This document shows, piece after piece, positions 39,703 to 48,320 of a stretch of 64,000 bases of DNA; within the stretch, counting starts at the first letter, position 1; each line of letters starts with the position of its first letter. The DNA is from an uncultured Celeribacter sp. (GTDB lineage: Bacteria > Pseudomonadota > Alphaproteobacteria > Rhodobacterales > Rhodobacteraceae). The stretch spans positions 1,054,001 to 1,118,000 of the forward strand of contig NZ_OY781106.1 in the NCBI RefSeq assembly GCF_963676475.1, given 5' to 3'. The notes under the pieces are model-generated. The model was not told the origin of the DNA and ran no database searches. It worked only from the letters and a program-made list of their open reading frames with translations. A program made the translations under genes and the position numbers.

Positions 39703-40266
39703 ATGGGACATGACGGTTTGACCAGCTGGGGGGTGGAATTGCGCTTGCGCGATCTCTCCGACGCCCATGCGCATCCGTTTCGGCTCAAACCCACTTCAGA
39801 AGATCTTGAGGAAATGGCGGCCACTCTGGGCCTTTCTTCGGTCAAGAAGATGAGCTTCGAGGGCAAGATGGTGCCTGTGGGCAAGCGCGACTGGCGGCTT
39901 GAGGGCGTATTGGGGGCAACGGTGGTTCAGCCCTGCGTGGCCACTTTGGCGCCAGTGACGACACGTATCGACGCGGAAGTCACCCGCACCTATCTGGCTG
40001 AGCTTAAGGAAGAGCACGCGCCCGAGGAAGAGGTCGAGATGCCGGAGGACGAGACCACAGAGCCCCTGCCGGTCACGCTTTTGTTGTCCGCCGTCGCAGA
40101 AGAGGCGCTCGCGCTTTCCGCCCCGGATTACCCGCGCGTCGAAGGCGCGGAGCTGGCCGTGACGCAATTCACCGAATCTGGCAGGGAGGCGATGACGGAT
40201 GACGACGCCAAACCCTTCGCCAGTCTGAAAGCCTTGCGCGACAAGCTTGGGAAAGACGACGAATAA
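39703..40266 (+). CDS. YceD/DUF177-family protein
   Basis: 187 residues of the YceD family, found next to rpmF in most bacteria and implicated in 23S rRNA or ribosome processing (family knowledge). Visible features are the central VQPCVATLAPVTTRIDAEVTRTYLAE and the acidic stretch EEEVEMPEDETTEP. Here it is 331 bp before rpmF. The two cysteines typical of some members are reduced to one (QPCVA). Cytosolic. Confidence 0.88.
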   Translation: MGHDGLTSWGVELRLRDLSDAHAHPFRLKPTSEDLEEMAATLGLSSVKKMSFEGKMVPVGKRDWRLEGVLGATVVQPCVATLAPVTTRIDAEVTRTYLAELKEEHAPEEEVEMPEDETTEPLPVTLLLSAVAEEALALSAPDYPRVEGAELAVTQFTESGREAMTDDDAKPFASLKALRDKLGKDDE

Positions 40267-40597
40267 GCCCCTGAGAGGCCACGAAATGAACCGAAACAGA
40301 GGGAAAACAGGCGTTAACCCTCTGAAAACACAGGCGCGAACAAAAGACTTGCAAGATAGCGGAATCCGAGTATGTTCCCGGCCTCGCTTCCATGCATGTT
40401 TTCGCGCCTGATGCAGACAGGATCCGCAGTTTCGAGACCTTGGCACAAACCATGGTTTACACGCTGCTCACGAAGGCCTATGAAGCGCCAAAGTTTTGCC
40501 GGGCAAGAGGTCCGGAGATGAATGGGGGCACCTGCCCCGCCCACCTGTGGCAAAAGTCCGACCCGGTCTTATGCCCTACAAACACCGAGGTTGAGAC
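40267..40597 (+). other. Long gene-less leader region before rpmF
   Basis: 331 bp without a supported gene. It carries the probable rpmF promoter and then about 220 transcribed bases before the L32 ribosome site. Small open frames here have no good ribosome sites. The long untranslated leader of a ribosomal-protein gene suggests possible post-transcriptional control. Confidence 0.5.
40349..40376 (+). promoter_or_regulatory. Candidate sigma-70 promoter of rpmF-plsX-fabH
   Basis: TTGCAA (40349-40354), a 16-bp spacer and TATGTT (40371-40376). It is the best match in the gap between yceD and rpmF and would give a leader of about 215 bases. Start mapping is needed to confirm it. Confidence 0.5.
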
Positions 40598-40804
40598 ATG
40601 GCTGTCCCTCAGAATAAAGTCACCCGCTCCAAGCGGAACATGCGCCGCGCTCACGACTCCCTGGTCGCTGGCAACCCGGCAGAATGCCCGAACTGTGGCG
40701 AGCTGAAACGCCCCCACCACGTCTGCGGCGCTTGCGGCCATTACGACGACCGTGAAGTCGTTGCTCAGGCCGACGAGATTGATCTCGACGAAGACGCAGC
40801 ATAA
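40598..40804 (+). CDS. rpmF: 50S ribosomal protein L32
   Basis: 68 residues: MAVPQNKVTRSKRNMRRAHD at the start and a zinc-ribbon with CPNCGELKRPHHVCGACGHY, so this copy keeps the four cysteines that bind zinc. The C-terminal DEIDLDEDAA is an alphaproteobacterial acidic tail. First gene of the rpmF-plsX-fabH series. Confidence 0.97.
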   Translation: MAVPQNKVTRSKRNMRRAHDSLVAGNPAECPNCGELKRPHHVCGACGHYDDREVVAQADEIDLDEDAA

Positions 40805-40830
40805 GCGCAACTTTGTTTGACGTCTGACGC

Positions 40831-41967
40831 ATGACCTCTTCTCAGCCTTCCGTTGATCCGATGTCAGCCGCTTCCGCGGAGACCGAGGCCCAACGCAAAG
40901 GCCGACTTGGGGCACGCGCGGGCGTGAAAGTGACGCTTTCAGTCGACGCCATGGGCGGAGATCGTGGACCGGCGACCGTTGTCGCCGGTATTGCACGTTC
41001 TGCCTCCAAGAATCCTGCGCTGGATTTCATCCTCCATGGCCCTGCTGCGGAGCTTGAAAAACTGGTGCGCAAGCGCCGTGTGCTTCGTGATCGTGTTGAA
41101 ATTCGCGACGTGACGGGCGTTGTCACCATGGACGAAAAGCCCAGCCAGGCCATGCGCCGCACCGACACCTCGATGCGCTCCGCCATTGATGCGGTGAAAG
41201 ACGGCGCGGCTCAGGCTTGTGTGTCTTGTGGCAACACCGGCGCCTTGATGGCCACATCTATGATCCGCCTGCGCAAGCTCGACGGCATCAACCGGCCTGC
41301 CATCGCCTGCCTCTGGCCCTCGCGCAACGATCAGGGCTTCAACGTCATGCTGGATGTCGGCGCCGACATCCGCGCCGATGCCCGTGACCTGTTGCAATAT
41401 GCCATGATGGGCGCCTCTTATGCGCGCAACGGGCTTGGCCTCGATGTGCCCCGTGTCGGGCTTTTGAACGTCGGCACCGAAGAGCACAAAGGCCGCGCAG
41501 AACTCAAAGAGGCCAACGAGTTGATCGCAAATGCGGCCCAGATCGGCGGCTATGATTTCAAAGGCTTCGTCGAAGGCGGCGACATCCCCGGCGACCGCGT
41601 CGATGTGATCGTGACCGACGGATTTACGGGCAATATCGCGCTGAAAACCGGCGAGGGCACTGCGAAACTTGTGGGCGACTTCCTCAAAGAGGCCTTCAAA
41701 GCCACGCCCTTGTCGCGCATCGCCGCGCTTTTGGCGCTCACATCGCTCAAACGCCTGCAAAAACGAATCGACCCGCGCCGGGTGAATGGTGGCGTGTTCC
41801 TGGGCCTCAAGGGCACCGTGGTCAAATCGCATGGCTCGGCGGACGCGACCGGCGTTTCTGCTGCCATCAAACTGGCCTATGAACTGGCCTCCACCGGGTT
41901 CACCGAACGTTTGGCCGCACGGGTTGCATCCGCCGACGCCTCGGCGCAAAATGACCCAACGTCATAA
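40831..41967 (+). CDS. plsX: Phosphate acyltransferase PlsX
   Basis: Makes acyl-phosphate from acyl-ACP for phospholipid synthesis. 378 residues: the family core starts KVTLSVDAMGGDRGPATVVAG, with SCGNTGALMATS, LLNVGTEEHKGRAELKEANEL and VDVIVTDGFTGNIALKTGEG. The first 34 residues form a polar extension before the normal PlsX start; translation might begin later, but no better ribosome site was seen. Follows rpmF by 26 bp. Confidence 0.95.
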   Translation: MTSSQPSVDPMSAASAETEAQRKGRLGARAGVKVTLSVDAMGGDRGPATVVAGIARSASKNPALDFILHGPAAELEKLVRKRRVLRDRVEIRDVTGVVTMDEKPSQAMRRTDTSMRSAIDAVKDGAAQACVSCGNTGALMATSMIRLRKLDGINRPAIACLWPSRNDQGFNVMLDVGADIRADARDLLQYAMMGASYARNGLGLDVPRVGLLNVGTEEHKGRAELKEANELIANAAQIGGYDFKGFVEGGDIPGDRVDVIVTDGFTGNIALKTGEGTAKLVGDFLKEAFKATPLSRIAALLALTSLKRLQKRIDPRRVNGGVFLGLKGTVVKSHGSADATGVSAAIKLAYELASTGFTERLAARVASADASAQNDPTS

Positions 41968-41989
41968 ATAACAAAAAGGCTTAGCCGCC

Positions 41990-42964
41990 ATGACAATCCG
42001 GGCAGTCGTCACCGGCGTGGGTCACTACCTCCCCGCACGCGTGGTCGAAAACGCAGAGTTCGAAGAAACCCTCGACACAACAGACGAATGGATTCGCACG
42101 CGCTCCGGCATCGAGCGGCGCCACTTCGCCGCCGAGGGCGAAACCACTTCGATGATGGGCACCGCCGCCGCGCTTGCTGCATTGGAAAGCGCCGGGATTG
42201 AGGCTTCGGAAATCGACGCCGTGATCGTCGCCACTTCGACGCCCGATCTGACCTTCCCCTCTGTCGCCACGATGATCCAAAACGAGCTGGGCATGAGCTG
42301 CGGTTTTGCCTTTGACGTTCAGGCCGTCTGCGCCGGGTTCATCTACGCGCTCTCCAATGCCAACGCCCAGATCGTCTCCGGTCAGGCGGAAAAAGTTCTG
42401 GTGATTGGCGCGGAAACATTTAGCCGCATCATGGACTGGGAAGATCGTTCGACCTGTGTGCTCTTTGGCGATGGCGCGGGCGCCTTGGTGCTTGAGGCCC
42501 AGGAGGGCAAAGGCACGCCCGAAGATCGCGGCATTCTCGCGGTCGATCTGAATTCCGACGGTCAATATAAAGACATGCTTTATGTCGATGGCGGCGTGTC
42601 CACCACCGGCACCTCCGGCAAGCTGCGGATGCAGGGCAATGCGCTCTTCCGTCAAGCGGTCCAGAAACTCGCCTCCACCGCCGAAACCGCGATTGGAAAG
42701 GCGGGGCTCAGCTCCGACGACATCGACTGGATCGTGCCGCATCAGGCCAATATCCGCATCATCGAGGGCACCGCGAAGAAACTCGGGCATTCGATGGATC
42801 AGGTCGTCGTCACCGTGCAGGATCACGGCAACACCTCCGCCGCCTCCATCCCCCTGGCCATGTCCGTGGGTGTTGCGCGCGGTCAGATCAAAAAAGGCGA
42901 CGTCTGCGTCGCCGAGGCGATCGGTGGCGGTCTGGCCTGGGGGGCGGTGGTCATTCGCTGGTAA
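41990..42964 (+). CDS. fabH: 3-oxoacyl-ACP synthase III
   Basis: Starts fatty-acid synthesis by condensing acetyl-CoA with malonyl-ACP. 324 residues with the catalytic triad: Cys in DVQAVCAGF (about 112), His in VPHQANIRI (about 250) and Asn in DHGNTSAASIPLA (about 281). TRSGIERRHFA near the start is typical. Co-oriented with plsX (22 bp gap) and ihfA. Confidence 0.97.
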   Translation: MTIRAVVTGVGHYLPARVVENAEFEETLDTTDEWIRTRSGIERRHFAAEGETTSMMGTAAALAALESAGIEASEIDAVIVATSTPDLTFPSVATMIQNELGMSCGFAFDVQAVCAGFIYALSNANAQIVSGQAEKVLVIGAETFSRIMDWEDRSTCVLFGDGAGALVLEAQEGKGTPEDRGILAVDLNSDGQYKDMLYVDGGVSTTGTSGKLRMQGNALFRQAVQKLASTAETAIGKAGLSSDDIDWIVPHQANIRIIEGTAKKLGHSMDQVVVTVQDHGNTSAASIPLAMSVGVARGQIKKGDVCVAEAIGGGLAWGAVVIRW

Positions 42965-43088
42965 GCGACGCCCCACGCCCATCCTCACCATAGAATTCCC
43001 GCCTCAACAGCTCGGCCCAAGTCATTGATATTGACGGGGGCTTTGCAACCTGCCACTCTCGATTCAACCGTTCAAAAGGGGGAGACCG

Positions 43089-43388
43089 ATGAGCAAGACT
43101 TTGACACGTATGGACCTGAGCGAAGCCGTGTTTCGCGAGGTGGGCCTGAGCCGAAATGAATCCGCCACGCTGGTCGAAAGCGTGCTGGCACATATTTCCG
43201 ACGCGTTGGTCGAGGGCGAAACGGTCAAAATCTCTTCCTTCGGCACCTTCTCCGTGCGCGCCAAATCCGAACGTGTGGGCCGCAATCCGAAGACCGGCGA
43301 CGAAGCCCCGATCCCGGCGCGCCGGGTGTTGACCTTCCGCCCGTCGCATTTGATGAAAGATCGGGTTGCCGACGGCAACAAATCCTAA
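43089..43388 (+). CDS. ihfA: Integration host factor subunit alpha
   Basis: DNA-bending protein that works as a dimer with IHF-beta. 99 residues with LTRMDLSEAVFREVGLSRNES, VKISSFGTFSVRAKSERVGRNPKTG (the minor-groove arm begins RNPKTG) and RRVLTFRPSHLMKDRV. GGGGGAG precedes the ATG. The gene lies between fabH and a MerR-type gene, the standard alphaproteobacterial order. Confidence 0.96.
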   Translation: MSKTLTRMDLSEAVFREVGLSRNESATLVESVLAHISDALVEGETVKISSFGTFSVRAKSERVGRNPKTGDEAPIPARRVLTFRPSHLMKDRVADGNKS

Positions 43389-43415
43389 GAATACCATCTA
43401 AGGCTTTGAAGAAAA

Positions 43416-44759
43416 ATGGATAAATCACCGGACGCCTTCCGCACCATCAGCGAGGTTGCCGATTGGCTCGACACGCCGGCGCATGTTTTGCGCTTTTGGG
43501 AGAGCCGGTTTACCCAGGTCAAACCCGTCAAACGCGCCGGCGGACGGAGGTACTACCGCCCTTCCGATATGGCGCTTTTGGGCGGCATCAAAAAGCTGTT
43601 GCATGACGATGGCATGACCATTCGCGGCGTGCAGAAACTTCTGCGCGAACATGGCGTGAAATATGTCGCCTCGCTGTCGCCGATCATCGAGGGCGTCGAA
43701 CCGATTACGGCGCCCACACCGACCAACACACCGATTCCCTCAGCCTCGGTTCCGCCCGCCCCGATGGCCGAAATGGTGCCACAGGACGATGAACCGTTGG
43801 GGGTTGGAGCCAAGACCACCCCCCCGCTGGAAACGGTTGTGCCCTTTGCGCGACCCGATGTCCGGTCCCAGGCGACGCCGATGCCCGAACCGGTGACCAC
43901 AAAGGCCCCCTCTGAGATCCCCGCTGAGGCGCCCGTGCCATCCGAACCGACCGACGACGTCGCAAAAGACATCCCCGAAGATGCGGGCCTCACGACAGAG
44001 AGCTTTGCACCCCATGGCTTTGAACCGCCCGCTCAGGTCCAGAAAGACAGTGTCGAACTGCCAGACGTGGCTTCGGACATCCCGGAGGTTCCGCCCTCTG
44101 ATTTTGCCGACAGCTATGCCGCTACCGAGCCTGAGACAGAGGATCAGCCCGAACCGGTTCTAACACCAGAGACTGATCCGGTGGCGGAAGCCCTGTTCGA
44201 GATGACCGCCACGCCGGACCCCGAAGCCCCGGAGCCGCCGCAAGATGCCTTGCCCGGTCAGGCCGCTTTCGATTTCGGCATGGCGCCTCCAGCCATGGAT
44301 GAGGTGATGGAAGACGAGGCAGAGGAACTGCCGCCGATTGCCGCCGAAGAGGATCATTTTGCCACGGAGTTTCCGCCGGTTGAGGCCGATTTCCCCCCCG
44401 CCACGGACGCCCCCGAAGCGCCGTTTGTCGATGTGGCTGATGTAACTGAGCCCATGTTCGACGCGGCTCCTACGGAGATCGCGCCTGTTGAGGCCGCAGA
44501 GAACATCACGCCACCAAATCTTCCGGCCGACCTGTCGCCGGAGCCTGAGGCCGCATTTCTTCCGCCCGAGGCCCAACCGACCCCGCTCGGCGCCGGTCTC
44601 GATCTGCCTGAGGACCTCGCGGACAGCGCACCGGGGATCACCTCGGCGCCCGGAGTGCTTGGCCAGCTCAACCACCGACATCTCACCGCTTTGCCCGCGC
44701 AAGAGCTGCACGCGCTGATCGCCCGGATCGAAACGCTGCGGGATCGTCTGGCCAGTTGA
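43416..44759 (+). CDS. MerR-family regulator with a long acidic, proline-rich tail (447 aa)
   Basis: Residues 8-78 form the MerR winged helix: FRTISEVADWLDTPAHVLRFWESRF, then GRRYYRPSDMALLGGIKKLL and MTIRGVQKLLREHGV. After residue 95 the protein is about 300 residues of Pro, Glu, Asp, Ala and Thr with almost no basic residues, followed by a short folded-looking end (about 415-447, LNHRHLTALPAQELHALIARIETLRDRLAS in substance). The tail is much longer than in classical MerR activators and lacks an effector domain, though this layout is common for the ihfA-linked MerR gene of alphaproteobacteria. Targets unknown. Confidence 0.88.
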   Translation: MDKSPDAFRTISEVADWLDTPAHVLRFWESRFTQVKPVKRAGGRRYYRPSDMALLGGIKKLLHDDGMTIRGVQKLLREHGVKYVASLSPIIEGVEPITAPTPTNTPIPSASVPPAPMAEMVPQDDEPLGVGAKTTPPLETVVPFARPDVRSQATPMPEPVTTKAPSEIPAEAPVPSEPTDDVAKDIPEDAGLTTESFAPHGFEPPAQVQKDSVELPDVASDIPEVPPSDFADSYAATEPETEDQPEPVLTPETDPVAEALFEMTATPDPEAPEPPQDALPGQAAFDFGMAPPAMDEVMEDEAEELPPIAAEEDHFATEFPPVEADFPPATDAPEAPFVDVADVTEPMFDAAPTEIAPVEAAENITPPNLPADLSPEPEAAFLPPEAQPTPLGAGLDLPEDLADSAPGITSAPGVLGQLNHRHLTALPAQELHALIARIETLRDRLAS

Positions 44760-44867
44760 CAGCGCGAAGCGTAAAATGGGACCGGAGCGGAGACGCCCAA
44801 ATTCATCTCGGAATTTGCGAAATAGCCCTTGCCCCCGGCACGGAAATCACTATTTAGGTCTCCACGT

Positions 44868-44944
44868 CGGGCTATAGCGCAGCCTGGTAGCGCGTCCGTC
44901 TGGGGGACGGAAGGTCGCAGGTTCGAGTCCTGCTAGCCCGACCA
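44868..44944 (+). tRNA. tRNA-Pro (GGG anticodon)
   Basis: 77 bases including encoded CCA. Acceptor CGGGCTA pairs with TAGCCCG; D-arm GCGC/GCGC; anticodon stem TCCGT/ACGGA around CTGGGGG, giving anticodon GGG (reads CCC); T-arm GCAGG/CCTGC around TTCGAGT. No integrase or duplicated 3' end is found beside it. Confidence 0.97.
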
Positions 44945-45057
44945 ATATACACTCAAAACCGCTCGCAACCCTCTGGGCTTGCGGGCGGTTTTGCGTTATG
45001 CCGGGGCCAAACCGGAAACCGGTAGAACAAGCCTGCAAGAGGGGTGGAGGGACGAAA

Positions 45058-46140
45058 ATGGGTGTAGAGCTGGGTGTATTGGCGGATCATGCCATTCGCG
45101 AGATGCTGACGCGCGGCGAGATTACCGCCACCCCCGAGGTGATCGACGCACAAGTCCAACCCGCCTCTTTGGACCTTCGTCTCGGCACACGCGCCTGGCG
45201 GGTGCGGGCCTCGTTTCTTGCGGGGGCTGGCCGGAGCGTCAAAGAGCGCCTCGAAGAATTCGAAATGCATCAGATTGATCTGTCCGAGGGGGCCGTCCTG
45301 GAAAAAGGCTGCGTCTATGTCGTGCCTTTGATGGAAAGCCTGTCGCTGCCGGAGGGGATTCAGGCCGTCGCCAATGCCAAAAGCTCGACCGGGCGGCTGG
45401 ATTTGTTGACCCGTTTGATCACCGACGAGGGTGTGGAATTCGACCGTATCGCGCCGGGGTATGATGGCCCGCTTTATGCCGAGATTTGCCCCCGCTCCTT
45501 TTCGGTGCTGGTGCGTCCGGGGATGCGGCTCAATCAGGTGCGTTTCCGTGCCGGTCAGGCGCAGTTGAGCGACGCGGAGCTCACCGCGCTTCATCAAGAC
45601 AGCCCGCTCGTGGACGGTCCCGCCGTGATTGACCAAGGTCTTGGGTTTTCCGTCGATCTTGAACCCGCGGAGGGCGATCTTGTCGGCTACCGGGCCAAGC
45701 CGCACACGGGCGTGATTGATTTGGACAACATCGGGTATTACGACCCGGCAGAATATTGGGAGCCGATCTTTTCAAAGACCGGTCAGATCATTCTCGATCC
45801 CGGCGCTTTCTATATTCTCGTGAGCCGCGAGGCCGTACATATCCCGCCGGATTACGCCGCCGAAATGGCGCCCTACCTTGCGATGGTGGGCGAATTCCGG
45901 GTGCATTACGCGGGCTTTTTCGATCCGGGGTTCGGCAATGTGGACGCGGGCGGCGCAGGCGCGCGCGGTGTGTTGGAAGTGCGCTGTCACGAAGCCCCCT
46001 TTGTCTTGGAGCACGGGCAAATCGTGGGCCGCCTGGTCTATGAGCGGATGCAAAGCCGACCGGATCGGCTCTACGGCGCTGATCTGGCGTCGAATTATCA
46101 GGGCCAGGGCCTGAAGCTGTCGAAACATTTCAACAGCTAG
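45058..46140 (+). CDS. dcd: Two-domain dCTP deaminase (360 aa)
   Basis: Deaminates dCTP to dUTP, feeding dTMP synthesis. The ATG at 45058 follows GGAGGG. The sequence contains two copies of the dCTP deaminase/dUTPase jellyroll: the first with QPASLDLRLGTRAWRVRA and NAKSSTGRLDLLTRLI, the second with AEYWEPIFSKTGQIILDPGAFYILVSREAVHIPPDYAAEM and the late GFGNVDAGGAGARGVLEV. The usual enzyme has one domain of about 190 residues; this double form is typical of Rhodobacterales. Just downstream of tRNA-Pro. Confidence 0.9.
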   Translation: MGVELGVLADHAIREMLTRGEITATPEVIDAQVQPASLDLRLGTRAWRVRASFLAGAGRSVKERLEEFEMHQIDLSEGAVLEKGCVYVVPLMESLSLPEGIQAVANAKSSTGRLDLLTRLITDEGVEFDRIAPGYDGPLYAEICPRSFSVLVRPGMRLNQVRFRAGQAQLSDAELTALHQDSPLVDGPAVIDQGLGFSVDLEPAEGDLVGYRAKPHTGVIDLDNIGYYDPAEYWEPIFSKTGQIILDPGAFYILVSREAVHIPPDYAAEMAPYLAMVGEFRVHYAGFFDPGFGNVDAGGAGARGVLEVRCHEAPFVLEHGQIVGRLVYERMQSRPDRLYGADLASNYQGQGLKLSKHFNS

Positions 46141-46166
46141 AGTGCTTTTGGCGATAAGGCGCCTCT

Positions 46167-47594
46167 TTAGTGCAACGCCGACGCCTTTGGACGGTACACC
46201 TCACTCACTTTCGCCTCCGCTGCGCTTCCCGATGCCTCGTGGCACAACACCCTGTTGCGGCCTTGTGACTTGGCTGTGTATAGTGCTGTGTCTGCCTTTT
46301 GGATCGCTTTTTCCAGGGTTTCCGTGCCATCAGCATTGTAGATGGACACTCCGATCGACAGGGTCACCGCTTCCGTGTGACCCTCTTTTTCCCAATGCAC
46401 AGCGGAGGCCACAGCTGCTCGCAGCACCTGCGCCATATTCATGGTCTGCTCAAGCGTGGCCCCCGGCAGCAAGATGAGAAATTCCTCGCCGCCCCAGCGC
46501 GCCACAAGATCAGAAGGACGCAGCTTGCTTTGCAGTTTTGTCCCAAGCTCGCGGAGCACTGCATCACCGATCATATGGCCAACCGTATCATTCACCCGCT
46601 TGAAATGGTCGACATCCGCCAAGAGTACCCCGACGGTTTCCATGCTTCCCACCACACTCGTGTGGCTGTCGATATAGGCAAGCACGGCATGGCGGTTCAA
46701 CAACCCCGTCAAAGGGTCTCGGCGTGCCTGTTGATGCATTTCCTGTGACAAACTGCGCCGTTCGTGTTCAATCCGCTCAAAGATCGGGCCCGCGGCCAAG
46801 AGGATCACCAAAGACAGCCAAAAGACAGCGGCCAAAAGCGCGCCCGACATGCCCGTATCATCATTGCCGTGAAACACCGTGCCAAGAAAAAAGACACTCA
46901 CGGTCGCCGCCGCCACCTGACGGCGTGCCATACGGCCCCAAGTCGTTTCGCTCAGGAAGGGGCGTAAAAGCGGGGTCCGAAAAAAGACGAAAAGCTGAGA
47001 GAGCCCCACGAGGCTCAGCAAAACAAGGGTCGGAGGCGACATGGCACCGTAACCGCCCGGCATATCGAAAAAATAGGAAAACATCGCGTGGCTGACGGGG
47101 ACAAGCCCCAGAACCGTCACCACGAAGGCTGTCGTCGAGGCCCATCTCCGCATCAAGGCACCAAGGCTGAACAGGCCCAAGGCCAACGCGGTATTGGCCC
47201 CCATTGCGATGCCAACCACGGGAACATCGCGGTAGAGCGCCATCGCGAGATCCGACAGAGGCGTCGTGTTCAGCAGGAAGATTTCCGCCAATCGTACAAG
47301 ACAGATCATCAAAACAAGGCCAAAAAGTCCGCGCCGCCACCAGGTCTGAACCTTGAACGGGCTGCGCCGGAGGATGGCAAAGCTAAAGAGGCTCACGGAA
47401 AGCACGCTCAGCGGATGCGGACCGTTGCCTTTGGAGAGGAACATCGCAGGCACGTGGCCAACGATTTCCGTCAGGCCGATGATAAGCGCAATCGTTAACG
47501 CAGACAAAGCCAGCACGGATTGGGCATACAAAAGAAAAAGCGCGGGACCATAGGCCGATACGCGCTGTCCCATGCTGGCGGGCAACACTGTCAC
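46167..47594 (-). CDS. Membrane diguanylate cyclase (GGDEF)
   Basis: Makes the second messenger c-di-GMP. 475 residues: seven or eight hydrophobic segments in the first 270 residues, a short coil (HERRSLSQEMHQQ), then a GGDEF domain (about 290-450) with RDPLTGLLNRHAVL, DVDHFKRVNDTVGH, the active-site GGEEF and an inhibitory RxxD site (RPSD) five residues before it. Both are intact, so the enzyme should be active and product-inhibited. No EAL domain. The membrane part is not a named sensor family. Single gene on the minus strand. Confidence 0.93.
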   Translation of the reverse strand: MTVLPASMGQRVSAYGPALFLLYAQSVLALSALTIALIIGLTEIVGHVPAMFLSKGNGPHPLSVLSVSLFSFAILRRSPFKVQTWWRRGLFGLVLMICLVRLAEIFLLNTTPLSDLAMALYRDVPVVGIAMGANTALALGLFSLGALMRRWASTTAFVVTVLGLVPVSHAMFSYFFDMPGGYGAMSPPTLVLLSLVGLSQLFVFFRTPLLRPFLSETTWGRMARRQVAAATVSVFFLGTVFHGNDDTGMSGALLAAVFWLSLVILLAAGPIFERIEHERRSLSQEMHQQARRDPLTGLLNRHAVLAYIDSHTSVVGSMETVGVLLADVDHFKRVNDTVGHMIGDAVLRELGTKLQSKLRPSDLVARWGGEEFLILLPGATLEQTMNMAQVLRAAVASAVHWEKEGHTEAVTLSIGVSIYNADGTETLEKAIQKADTALYTAKSQGRNRVLCHEASGSAAEAKVSEVYRPKASALH

Positions 47595-47933
47595 GGTTTT
47601 CCTCCTGTGGTCTCTTCGCAGCTTGTCACGATCCTAACTCCTCGTAGTCTCAAAACGCGGCAATGTGTTCTTCAGCAGTCCCGCAACAGGAAAAACGCAG
47701 CTCAGCCGCTTCCTCATAGGCAATCCGGCCTTTTAGAGATGGCATATTTTCTAGGAGTGTCGGGGGAAAACGGTTAAAAAAAACTGAAGAATTGCATTAA
47801 AATTGTGGGTAAATAGCTATCCCATTCACATCATTAACTTTAAATTTCTGATAGGCCCGATCCGAAGGACGCTCAAAGCCGTCGTCCCTCCAAACAGGCG
47901 GGTTTCCTTCGCTCAGGGCATGCGGGACACCGT
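47595..47933 (-). other. AT-rich gene-less stretch
   Basis: 339 bp without a supported gene. The middle (about 47760-47860) is strikingly AT-rich for this genome, with runs such as TTAAAAAAAACTGAAG. It probably contains the promoter of the diguanylate cyclase, and the low GC may mark a protein-binding or silenced region. Confidence 0.5.
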
Positions 47934-48191
47934 TTAAAACTTGCCGATACGGCGCCCCATGCGGGCGAACTTGCGGGCATTCTTGGCAGCATTCTTGCCT
48001 TGTTTAGCCAGACGGGCCTGATCCTGGCTCTGCTGACGTCGTTCTTCGTCGGTGAGCAGCCCCTCATCAGAGGGCTTACGGCGTTTCGCAATCGCCGAAG
48101 ATCCCGCATCAATCCCGGCATTCACCCCTTTGTTCACGAGGGTGCGGATCACGCGGTTGATGACCATGTTGATCATTCTATCCAAATTCAT
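47934..48191 (-). CDS. Small basic hypothetical protein (85 aa)
   Basis: The start at ATG 48191 (MNLDRMINMVINRVIRTLVNKGVNAG) is chosen over a longer frame with no ribosome site. The N-terminal third is an amphipathic helix with regular Ile/Val/Met spacing; the rest is Lys/Arg/Gln-rich (RRQQSQDQARLAKQGKNAAK) and ends RRIGKF. It may lie on the membrane or bind nucleic acid. No named family is recognised. It sits after scpB in the same direction, 129 bp away. Confidence 0.7.
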   Translation of the reverse strand: MNLDRMINMVINRVIRTLVNKGVNAGIDAGSSAIAKRRKPSDEGLLTDEERRQQSQDQARLAKQGKNAAKNARKFARMGRRIGKF

Positions 48192-48320
48192 ATCGTATCG
48201 CCTTTTGGCTCGTGTGGGTCGCGAGAACGCTCTCTTTGAGAGCCTTATCACAGATACGTGGAAAATGCGCCCTTTCCACGTCGGAAAAATGAAAACGCGG
48301 TGCACACATCCTTGTGAAAA

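Noticed and set aside
40392..40706. 104-aa open frame overlapping the start of rpmF
   Set aside because: It runs out of frame through L32 and has no ribosome site or family match.
44868..44944. tRNA-Pro as an integration site
   Set aside because: No integrase and no repeated 3' end nearby; both flanks are core genes.
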